Positions 55,190 through 64,000 of a stretch of DNA of 64,000 nucleotides are shown piece after piece. Both the position numbers and the translations under genes were made by a program. Within the stretch, counting starts at the first letter, position 1. The number at the start of each line of letters is the position of its first letter. Below the pieces are notes generated by a model. The model had not been told where the DNA came from. It was given only the letters and a program-made list of their open reading frames with translations, and made no database searches. This DNA comes from Raffaelea ambrosiae (lineage: Eukaryota; Ascomycota; Sordariomycetes; Ophiostomatales; Ophiostomataceae): assembly GCA_002778195.1 (NCBI GenBank), contig PCDI01000007.1, positions 405,735 through 469,734 on the forward strand. The letters run 5' to 3'.

Positions 55190-56636
55190 CTGATGACAGG
55201 GAAATTAAGAAGTCTAAAAATCGTGCACCAGATCCCGACGCCAGCGAATGCAGTCACGACGGGAGACTCGGCAGCTGGTCGAACGAATGGCGGGATGAAC
55301 GGTCCGCGATCGTCAGCAGACTGAAGACACGTCGCGTCGGGAGAGTATCTGCGGGTTGGGATGGCACGGGACGGCGGTCGATGCTGCACGAAATGGCCGG
55401 CAAGAGTTCGCTGTCGCGGGAAACGTGACGGCTGTCGGGGTTCCGGCTTCCGGGCCTCGTCTCACGCCGTACGAGCCTTGGAAGGAGTTGTTGCTAGTTG
55501 AGTATTCCCTGTAGGGCTGCGAGGCGGAAGGGGGGGAGAAGGCACCGGGTGCAGCGCGAGGAGGAGGGCGACCGAATGGGGAGGGAGGAAGGGCAAAAAA
55601 AGAGGCCACGGGACCTTGGGAGCAAAAAAAGTCTGGGCGGATTCGGAGAAGTGCTGGTTGGGAACACGACTAGAAAACAATGATAAAAGACACCTGGATG
55701 CCGTGCGTGACAATAAGGATGCTTGTCGCTGCGATGAGAGGGCGAGTGCGGCGTGCTGGTGGCGACAGAGGGCGGCAGCAAGGGGTAGGCGTGAAGAGAG
55801 GTTGAGACGAGAAATGTCGAAAAGTTCGATCGCGGAAAAGGAAGTGCAGCAATTACTTTCTGGCTCTAGTCATTTAGCAGCGATACTTACTTTTGCATAC
55901 TGGTGGAGTCCAGCAAAGGAAAAAGCAGCCCAAAGCTGCTGAGTGGAGTCGCTGTTGGCCAATCGCATGCAATGCAGCTCAGCAATCTCGGGCGGTTGTT
56001 GGCAGGCCACACACCCAAACACAGGTGGAAACGCAGAAGGAAACACACAGCCTGCGGGCTTAAAAAGACAGGTCCCCCCTAACACTATCTCCTACCGAAC
56101 AAAGGCCGCTGCTCGGATTAACACTGAGCCCGAAACAAGAAATTGGACTGCGCATTCGAGGGTCTGAAAGACCCTGAAAAGACCCTGAGACATCTTGGGA
56201 AAAGACCACGACTCAGACAGTCTGTCGGGGCTCTTCCGCGCGTTTCTTGTCTCTTACTAGCTGTTTGACCTGCTCTTTGGTCGGCCAGCTGCTTGCAAGC
56301 TCTTCCCCGGATCCAGCCCGAAAGGCTGCCGTGGCTGCCACCCAGCTGCAAGGCTCAGCCCCTGCAGTGCTAGAGCGCTGAAGACCCAGAATTGCGGTCC
56401 ACTAGCGACTGGTGTATCGGTGACAAGGCCCTTCCCACTGACACGGCACAACCAAGTCCCCTGTAAAAGTACCAGCTACTTGCACTATGCGTAGTGCGTC
56501 ACTGCCTATTCCGGCCTCCCGCAAAATTTTAAGTGCCATCTAGGAAGCTTCTCTGAACTTCGACCTCCATCCCACCCCATCCCACGACTTTGCCCAGCGC
56601 CGTGTCTACCACGCTGCCTTCTCCCCGACGGAAACG
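55190..56636. other. Divergent promoter region, taxilin / CYM1
   Basis: A 1.45-kb region between two start codons, presumably holding both promoters and leaders. No convincing gene, RNA gene or repeat array. Confidence 0.5.
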
Positions 56637-59600
56637 ATGTTGCGGAATGCTTCAAAGGCAAGGGCTGCCTCACGGCGCACCTTTGCCTCGCTGGCCCAGA
56701 TCCCGGCCACCCCGGGCGAGAAGCTGCATGGCTTCACGCTGCTGCGCACCAAGCATGTCCCCGAGCTGGAACTGACGGCAGTGCACCTCCAGCATGACAA
56801 GACGGGAGCCGAGCACCTGCACATAGCTCGCGATGACACCAACAATGTCTTTTCGATCGGCTTCAAGACGAACCCGCCCGACGACACGGGCGTGCCGCAC
56901 ATCTTAGAGCACACCACGCTCTGCGGAAGTGAGAAGTGAGTCAACACCGCTACTGGGATGATATAGCTCGTCTTTGGCGACATACAGGAGCGAGATGTTT
57001 GTGAATTGTGTTCTCCTGTAGCTTCTGTGCATACTGACCTCATTAGATACCCAATACGTGACCCCTTCTTCAAGATGATGCCGCGGACGCTGTCCAACTT
57101 CATGAACGCCTTCACGGCCTCCGACCACACCTTCTACCCCTTTGCCACCACCAACGCACAGGATTTCAAGAATCTGATGTCTGTCTACATGGACGCCACA
57201 TTGCACCCGCTGCTCAAGGAGACCGACTTCACGCAGGAGGGGTGGCGCATCGGCCCCGAGAACCCTCAGGCCGGCGGCGCGGACGACAAGCTGGTCTTCA
57301 AGGGCGTGGTGTATAACGAGATGAAGGGCCAGATGTCCGACGCCGGCTACCTCTTCTACATCCGCTTCCAGGACCACATTTTCCCTGACATCAACAATTC
57401 GGGTGGCGACCCGCAAAAGATCACGGACCTTACTTATGAGCAGCTGCGCCGGTTTCATGCCGAGCACTACCACCCGAGCAATGCCCGCGTCTTCACCTAT
57501 GGCGACATGCCTCTGGCCGATCACCTGCGCGAGATGGACGCTCGTTTGAGCGCGTTTGACAAGATCGGCCGCGACTCCGATATCCGACGACCCGTCGACC
57601 TCAGTGAGGGCTCCAAGGACATTGTGCTGTTCGGCCCCGCGGACCCGCTGGTGGATGCCAACCGCCAGTTCAAGACGTCAGTGTCGTGGACGCTCGGTGA
57701 CACTGCTGACGTGGTCGAGTCTTTCTCTCTGGCCCTCGTCTCGGCTCTCCTGATGGACGGATACGGCTCGCCGCTGTACAAGGGGCTGATCGAGACTGGC
57801 CTGGGTATCGACTGGAGCCCCAACACAGGCTACGACGGCTCCGGTCGTGTGGGCATCTTCTCGGTCGGTCTGTCGGGCGTGCAGGAGGCGGATGTGTCCA
57901 AGGTGCGAGATGAGGTGAAGGCCATTCTGCGTTCCGTGCGCGACAAGGGCTTTGAACGGTCCAAGATCGACGGCTACCTGCACCAGCTCGAGCTCGGACT
58001 GAAACACAAGACGGCCAACTTTGGCATGTCGCTCCTGCAGCGACTGAAGCCGAAGTGGTTTGCAGGCGTCGACCCCTTTGATTCTCTGGCCTGGAACGAG
58101 ACCATCACAGCCTTTGAGGCCAAGCTGGCCAAGGGTGGCTACCTGGAATCTCTCATGGACAAGTACCTGCTCAACAGCAACACCCTGAACTTTACCATGG
58201 CACCGTCCGCCACATATGGCCAGGAGCTGGCGCAAGAAGAGGCAGCCCGGCTTGCATCCAAGATCGCGGAGGTGGCCGAACAGGCGGGCGGCGAGGTCCA
58301 GGCACGGAAGCAGCTGGAGGAGCGCGAGGCGCTTCTGCTTGTTGAGCAGGCCAAGACCATCACTGAAGACTTGAGTTGCTTGCCGAGCGTCCACGTCAGC
58401 GACATCCCGCGAACCAAGGAGGCGGTGGTGGTCCGCGAAGAAGATACGACAGCCAGCAGTGGCAACATCGTGAAGACGCAGTGGCGCGAAGCCCCGACCA
58501 ACGGTCTCACGTACTTCCGGGCGATCAACACTCTCGAGAGCCTGCCGGACGAGCTGCGGCAGCTGCTCCCTCTGTTCACAGACTCCATTATGCGGCTCGG
58601 CACCAAGAACATGACTACGGAGCAGATCGAGGATCTGATCAAGCTCAAGACGGGTGGTGTCTCGGTGGGGTACCACGCGGCGTCGCGGCCTACTAACTTC
58701 CGGGAGGCGTCTGAGGGCATCATGTTTGCCGGAATGGCGCTGGACCGCAACGTGCCGGTGATGCTGGACCTGCTGCGGACGCTCGTCCTGGAAACCAACT
58801 TCGACAGCCCCGACGCGGTGGCGCAGATCCGGCAACTGCTGCAGGCGGCATCAGACGGCGTGGTCAATGACATTGCATCGTCGGGCCATGCGTACGCACG
58901 GCGGCGGGCTGAGGCGGGCCTGACGACGGGCGCGTTTCTGCGCGAGCAGGTCAGCGGCCTGTCGCAGGTGAAGCTGATCACCAGCCTGGCCAGCCGGCCC
59001 GAGGGCGACACCAACTACCAGCTGGAGGATGTGCTGGCCAAACTGAAACAAATCCAGCAGTTGGCGATGCTGTCGGGCACGGGCACGGGCGGCAGTCTGC
59101 GCACGGCCGTGATCTGTGGCAGCGAGAGCCTCGAGGCCAACCAGTCCGCGCTCAGCAAGTTTTTGGGATCGCTCCCCACGACAGCATCACCAGGCGTGGC
59201 AACAACGTCAACCGCGACGGCGGAGGCGACCAAGCGGCTGCAGCGGACTTTCGCGGCGCACCGGCAAACCTTCTACCCGCTGCCATACCAGGTGTACTAC
59301 GGCTCGCTAGTAGTGCCGGCGGTGTCGTACACGTCGGCAGACGGCGCGGCGCTGCAGATCCTGGCGCAGCTGCTGACGCACAAGCACCTGCACCACGAGA
59401 TCCGCGAGAAGGGCGGCGCGTACGGTGGCGGCGCGTATGCCAACACGCTGGAAGGCATATTTGGATTCTACTCGTACCGGGACCCGAACCCAGTGAACAC
59501 GCTGTCGATTATGCGGCAAGCGGGCGAGTGGGCGACTGCCAAAGAATGGAGCGACCGGGACCTGGAGGATGCCAAGATCTCGGTATTCCAGGGCGTGGAC

Positions 59601-59864
59601 GCGCCACGGTCGGTCAACGAGGAAGGGATGGGCAATTTCCTGTACGGCGTGACGGAGGAGATGCGGCAGACGCGGCGTGCGCAGCTGCTGGACGTCACAA
59701 AGGAACAGGTGCGCTCGGTGGCGCAGAAGTACCTGGTGGACGCCATGGCCGGTGAGCAGGCCGTGGACCGAACGGTCTTCCTGGGCACGAAGCAAGACTG
59801 GGTGGACGGAACCTGGGCCGTCGAGGAGATGAACGTGAAGAGCGGCGGCCCTGAAGAGGCCTGA
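56637..59864 (+). CDS. CYM1: Mitochondrial presequence protease Cym1 (PreP), M16C metallopeptidase
   Basis: Matrix zinc protease that degrades cleaved targeting peptides after import. Two exons, 56637-56935 and 57047-59864, join in phase (KYPIRDPFFKMM across the junction) to give 1038 aa, a normal family length. The first ~20 residues (MLRNASKARAASRRTFASLA) are a mitochondrial presequence. The inverted zinc motif HILEH is at residues 88-92 (His88, Glu91, His92), followed by TTLCGSEKYPIRDPFF. Further conserved parts are SNFMNAFTASDHTFYPF, GVVYNEMKGQMSD, YHPSNARVFTYGD and, in the C-terminal half, REKGGAYGGGAYA with the Arg/Tyr that bind substrate. A hinge-like charged helix lies near residues 490-550. 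All catalytic residues are present. It is followed by about 3.2 kb without a gene. Confidence 0.97.
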
Positions 59865-62112
59865 GAAAAAAAGGAGAGTGTGAGAGAGAAAGAGGGTATG
59901 TGAACCTCTTTCTTCTTGGATATGCTTGGATATGCCGGATATGTGACGATATATTGGAGCATCAGGAAGGCGGGCGGCGGCGCAATTTACGAATACACGG
60001 ACACAGCAAAAAAAAATCACCACTTGTACAACAACTTTCACACACCAAAAAAAAAAATACAGGATCAGCATATATACTACGGCATCAAAATACAATGTGA
60101 TACCCTTCTCACTGGATGTGTGATATGTGGAAAGGAAGAGACAAAAGGGACGGAGGAGGAGACGAAACAAAGACGCAAAGAGGGGTACACGCGCTCAGAT
60201 ACGATACGCCTCACTGCTTGCTCCTTGTCCTCACGGGACAGGGAACTTCCATAGCTTTTGAGGCCACAAAATGGCGCAAGAACAACAGAAAGTCGGATTA
60301 AGGGGGGGAAAGGGAGAGCTGACAGAAAAGACGAGACGATAACGAGAGGAAGAAGAGCAGAGAAAGGGAAAGGGAGCACGAGAGAGGAGGGCAGGTGCCT
60401 ACGTTTCTTTGGGTGACTTTGTCAAACGAAGAACTGGTATTTGTCCCTATTCTTCGCCTCTTCTTTTTCCTTTCTTCTCTTTTTGTCTTTCTACTATCCC
60501 TCCTCTTTCTTCACTCCCTTTTCCCTTTTCCTTTCCCGTACCCGTCCGGTCTTTCAGAACCGACATTTTCCTCAGGTCTTTTGGATTGTTGGACTAACGC
60601 ACCGGATACATACCCATTGCAGAAATTCGTAGAGTGAGCATGCTTTTTCCCGCCTTCTGATGGCATGGTTCCAATTGACCATCTTTGAGCCGCTGCTCTC
60701 CAAAGCACAGACTTGGCGCCTGACAGCTGCACAGACACCGACGCATGGTTTGGAGGGGGCCAAGAATGCAAACATTCACCGCCTGGGCTCGAATTTTGGG
60801 GGCGAATAACACACGAGCCAAATACTGTGTAAGCCAGTGGGTTGGGCCAGGCCCTAACAGGGCCTGTTGTGTCGGTTTTTGGTTTCGTCACACTGCAGGG
60901 TGCTGCACTTGCTGCAGGTGCTTGCAGGCCGACACAAAGGGGGGGGGGCGAAGGATTCGTGCTTTGGGTCGAGACAGATCTTCTAGAACGTGGTGTTACT
61001 TGACAAGCTTATTCTGACCTGTTTCTGTTTCCTGGTCCTGTCGCTCCGAATGGAGGAGGCTACTTGTTTCTCTGTTGATCCCGGTTTTCCCTTTCATGGC
61101 TGCGCTTCCTTCACATTTCAGCGAGAGAAAGAGAGACGTTGCGTCTTGAATTTTTGTCGAGCAGAAAACAAGGCGAGAGCGCGCCATGGACACCCAAGGG
61201 GTCCGAGTTGGCGGAGTGTGAACAGCTCTTTGTGCAAGCGGTCTTCGCGGTTGTGGGCTTTGCGGGCGTGGACTGCCGAGGGCTTAGAGTGTAGTTATCT
61301 TAGACTGCGGGACAATTGGCCGTGGTTGACGGGAAGAGAGGGTCCCACCAAAGTTGCGGTCAGGAGGCGAACGACTCTTTGCCTGGACGGGAAGGACAAC
61401 AAAGAAGAGAGAGGCAGCGAAAAACGTGCCCTCGGAGTGTACATAGTGGCTATGTGTGGCCTGCAATAGTAATAGCACTCGTATGTGAGGGCGCTTGAGA
61501 ACCTTGCCAGCAAAGCAGCCATGCCCCACTCTAAAAAATTTCGACATCCTGTTTGCCTGGCTTTTTCTACGAGCAACAAGGGGAGGAGCACAAATTGCGG
61601 TCGTGCTGATGGAGAGGGAAGAAGAAAAGGGGGGGGTTCTCTGGATGTGCGAGAAAGAGGGTAAGAATTTGTGTGCGTGTGGCCAGTCGCGCCTTCCCTT
61701 CTTGCGGACTGACTAACAGCAACTAGTACCCGAAAGCCGCATCTCCATACCACTGCATACCAAATGGCAGAGGGCCATGGGCGCAAAAAACTAGCCCCAA
61801 CCCCACCCTGGGCATGGCAGCAGCCCACTTTCCCACACTGTTCTTTTTTTTTTGGACCTTCTAGCCAACAATTGCTGGCTTGATTTTTTTTTTCGCATTT
61901 CCCTGGACGGGCCATGTTTCGCCCCTCCTTCCAGAAGGGCTAGGCTGATCTGCTTCTTTTTTTCAACGTCCCCTCAAGAAAAAAAAAAACTATCGTCTTT
62001 TCTTCTTCTCCTTTCCCTCCTTCCCTTTCTCAACATCCCACCTTTTTCTCCTCCTGCTCACACACGCTCTCGTCCATCTACACCCAGCTCCCTGCACAGC
62101 TGTGTAGCTTCG

Positions 62113-62118
62113 GTAAGT
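62113..62118 (+). promoter_or_regulatory. Possible 5' splice site of a leader intron (GTAAGT)
   Basis: A perfect GTAAGT follows a CT-rich tract typical of fungal leaders. Possible acceptors are the CAG at 62878-62880 or the CAG ending near 62898. If used, a leader intron of about 0.77 kb would remove all upstream start codons found before the ornithine decarboxylase frame. Not proven. Confidence 0.3.
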
Positions 62119-62143
62119 CTCTTTTTGTCTCGTGGCTTCGCCA

Positions 62144-62278
62144 ATGGCGGCAGTCCGGCTGCGGCGGCATGTTCTCGCGCGTAGAGCGCAAGTCTTCCCC
62201 GTTCTCTCGAGCTGTCCCTGTGGCCCTCGTGTGTCCGCATGCGCCTCTCCCGAGTTTGCCCTGCTGCCGTCCTGGTGA
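62144..62278 (+). other. Candidate upstream ORF, 44 codons
   Basis: Begins ATGGCGGCAG and ends TGG TGA. It is one of at least four ATG-started frames between 62100 and 62970. Whether it is in any mature transcript depends on the transcription start and on the possible leader intron. Upstream frames are known in Neurospora ornithine decarboxylase leaders, which is why I list it. Confidence 0.25.
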
Positions 62279-62950
62279 CCTGCTGTCTGGCTCCTGCCTC
62301 CACCCCGGGGGCATTTCCAAACCCAGCATCGCGTTGGCTTTGCTCGCTGCCCTGCTCGCTGCCCTTGCTGGCCAGCTTCCATGTTGAACTTGGCTTTGGA
62401 TTGGTCTGCCAGCCAGTTGTGGCTCTGCTGGTCTTTGTCGAGCTCCTGGTGCCATGGCGGCTGCTGGCCCTCCCCCCGGACGCTCCCTTCCTCCTGACAC
62501 AGCTCTTGCTAATCCAGCCGACCAAGACAGTCCGCCCACCGGCTCTTCTCACCTTCTTCGCCCCCCCCCGAGTCTCACACACGTCCACGGCTTTCGCGGC
62601 CGTCCACCCCCTCCTCGCCGTCCAAGATTCCAGCCTTCGACAGCTCGTCGTCCTCCATCTCTCCGCCCACCCTCCACCGCCTGCTTCTGCAGCTGCTCGC
62701 CGCGCCACCCCCGGCTGGTTCGCACATCTCGCTCGACACCGCGCACCCTCCATCCACCCCCCTCCTCCTGCCACCACCTCCCCCGGTTTTCTCCCCCTTT
62801 GAGCTGCCGCATAGGACGGGTTCGGCGGTTCTTCCTCTCGCCGAGGAAGAGTCGAGGAGGCCTCGTCAGACCGATTCAGGTTCTGTCTGTTACCAGTTCA
62901 TCCCCCCATAACACGAGCCAGCGCGCCCAGCTGCTCCCGACAACAACCAG

Positions 62951-62958
62951 TATAAAAG
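62951..62958 (+). promoter_or_regulatory. TATA-like element TATAAAAG upstream of ornithine decarboxylase
   Basis: Lies 112 bases before the ATG at 63063. The DNA in between is CT-rich and contains no ATG, so a transcript starting about 30 bases downstream would have a short, clean leader. Confidence 0.45.
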
Positions 62959-63062
62959 AGAACTAGAGCGCTCCTCTTGCTTCTCTTTTTGGTTTTGCTT
63001 TCCGCAACCATTTCTCTCTCTGCTATACCAGCCCCCGTCGCCTCCTCCTTCCACCAAAGGAT

Positions 63063-64000
63063 ATGGTTATGGCAAGAGCCGCCATCTTTGATCGTGCCGC
63101 CCCTGTTACATTCAATCATTGTAACATTGGCTTTCCCAAGAAGAATCACCATCATGGCGCTGTTCCATACATCAACCCCAAGCAACTGATTGGCGATGCC
63201 TTCCGCCACCGTGTGGAGAACATTGACCATGAATTCTGCGAACCGGGTGAGGAAGACACCTTCTTTGTCGCCGACCTGGGCGAGGTCTACCGCCAGCAGC
63301 TGCGCTGGAAGAGGAACCTGCCGCGCGTGAAGCCGTTTTATGGTGAGCTCACTGTGGCCTCTTGCTTTTTTTTTTCTTCTTTACTATCTTGAAGTGCGTT
63401 CCCGTGCATGACTAACACACACTTCCCCCCCCCCCCTTCCCCAGCCGTCAAGTGCAACCCCGATCCCAAGGTCCTCCAGCTCCTGGCTGCCCTCGGCAAC
63501 GGCTTCGACTGCGCCTCCAAGTCCGAGATCGAGCAGGTCCTCGACATGGGCGTCGACCCGTCCCGCATCATCTACGCCCAGCCCTGCAAGACCAACTCGT
63601 ACGTCCGCTACGTCGCTGCCAACAATGTCCGCCAGATGACCTTTGACAATGCCGACGAGCTCCGCAAGATCGCCAAGCTGTTCCCCGAGGCCGAGCTCTA
63701 CCTGCGCATCCTCACCGACGACAGCTCCTCGCTGTGCCGCCTCAGCCTCAAGTTTGGCGCCTCGCTCGACAGCACCGACAGTCTGCTGGCCCTGGCCCGC
63801 GAGCTGGGTCTGAATGTGGTGGGCGTCTCGTTCCACGTCGGCTCGGGCGCCTCGGACCCGCTGGCCTTCCTCAAGGCGGTCCAGGATGCCCACGTCGTCT
63901 TTTCCCAGGCGGCTGCCCACGGCTACAGCCTGCGCACGCTCGACGTCGGCGGCGGCTTCTGCAGCGACGAGACCTTTGAGGGCATGGCCGATGTGCTGCG
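63063..64000 (+). CDS. SPE1: Ornithine decarboxylase, 5' part (cut by window edge)
   Basis: Cytosolic pyridoxal-phosphate enzyme that makes putrescine from ornithine, the first step of polyamine synthesis. Exons seen: 63063-63342 and 63445 to the edge, in phase across PFYAVKCNPD. About 279 residues are visible of a usual ~450-480. The start MVMARAAIFDRAAP resembles Neurospora Spe-1, which also begins MVM. Lys96 in AVKCN binds the cofactor. Following motifs are FDCASKSEIEQVL, IIYAQPCK, RILTDDSSS, LKFGASL, VSFHVGSGASDP (about residues 220-231) and LDVGGGFCSDETFEG near the end. The active-site Cys and the second-half beta barrel lie beyond the window. Arginine decarboxylases and antizyme-inhibitor-like proteins share the fold, but the motifs fit ornithine decarboxylase best. 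In this family polyamines usually control synthesis and degradation. Confidence 0.95.

Larger units (their letters stand above)
59865..63062. other. Gene-free region between CYM1 and ornithine decarboxylase
   Basis: Holds the CYM1 3' UTR (up to roughly 60100) and the upstream region of ornithine decarboxylase. A strongly CT-rich stretch runs from about 61950 to 62080. Frames of 60-190 codons occur but are featureless or are upstream frames of the next gene. No RNA gene seen. Confidence 0.5.

Noticed and set aside
57678..58835. 385-codon minus-strand frame within CYM1
   Set aside because: Antisense shadow of the CYM1 second exon.
60990..61469. 159-codon frame with a hydrophobic start between CYM1 and ornithine decarboxylase
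   Set aside because: The hydrophobic N-terminus looks like a signal peptide, but the rest has no pattern, no splice signals and a random codon mix.

Overview
This window looks like nuclear DNA from a filamentous ascomycete, most likely a Sordariomycete; a closer placement such as Ophiostomatales is only a guess. The evidence is: a full-length white collar-1 photoreceptor of the Neurospora type; genes cut by short introns with GTAAGT/GTATGT-like donors and CAG/TAG acceptors; CT-rich leaders just before start codons; high-GC coding sequence; and long runs of low-complexity Ala/Gln/Pro/Gly/Ser in fast-evolving proteins. I saw no bacterial operons, CRISPR arrays, rRNA genes, tRNA genes or intact transposons. 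Exon boundaries below were worked out by hand from splice motifs, reading phase and family similarity, not from transcripts.

Layout, left to right. 1-5.7 kb: repeat-rich non-coding DNA, then an uncharacterised low-complexity protein (+). 5.7-9.3 kb: wc-1 (-), followed by about 4.9 kb without a recognisable gene, which includes its upstream region. 14.2-18.1 kb: a karyopherin-beta of the Kap121/importin-5 type (-). 20.0-21.8 kb: an Sds23/Moc1-type CBS-domain protein (+). 22.9-25.0 kb: the GPI transamidase subunit Gaa1 (-). 26.8-27.3 kb: a small Bud20 zinc-finger gene (-), with a dense GATA-site cluster just upstream. 29.7-32.6 kb: mitochondrial aconitase (+). 34.3-35.4 kb: a Rbd2-type rhomboid (+). 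36.4-37.7 kb: proteasome lid subunit Rpn9 (-). 38.4-40.1 kb: the 40-kDa (NDUFA9-type) subunit of complex I (+). 40.6-41.8 kb: an Efm5-type eEF1A lysine methyltransferase (+). 42.7-44.8 kb: the SAGA deubiquitinase Ubp8 (-). 46.0-46.5 kb: a decayed NmrA-like pseudogene (+). 47.6-48.5 kb: a LACTB2-like metallo-beta-lactamase-fold hydrolase (+). 49.2-51.3 kb: an uncharacterised acidic/Gly-rich protein with a collagen-like stretch (-). 52.9-55.2 kb: a taxilin-family coiled-coil protein (-). 56.6-59.9 kb: the mitochondrial presequence protease Cym1 (+). 63.1 kb to the right edge: the 5' part of ornithine decarboxylase (+).

This is an ordinary housekeeping region, not a gene cluster. Neighbours belong to unrelated pathways: light sensing, nuclear import, GPI anchoring, ribosome assembly, TCA cycle, proteasome, respiration, translation-factor methylation, chromatin deubiquitination and polyamine synthesis. 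Three mitochondrial genes occur but are scattered. Most pairs are divergent, sharing an upstream region, or convergent. The items most worth a second look are: the Efm5-type gene whose third intron has no usable AG acceptor; the seven-GATA cluster upstream of BUD20; the NmrA-like relic; the conflicting promoter and leader models for ornithine decarboxylase; and two orphan low-complexity proteins. I found no convincing new multi-gene system.
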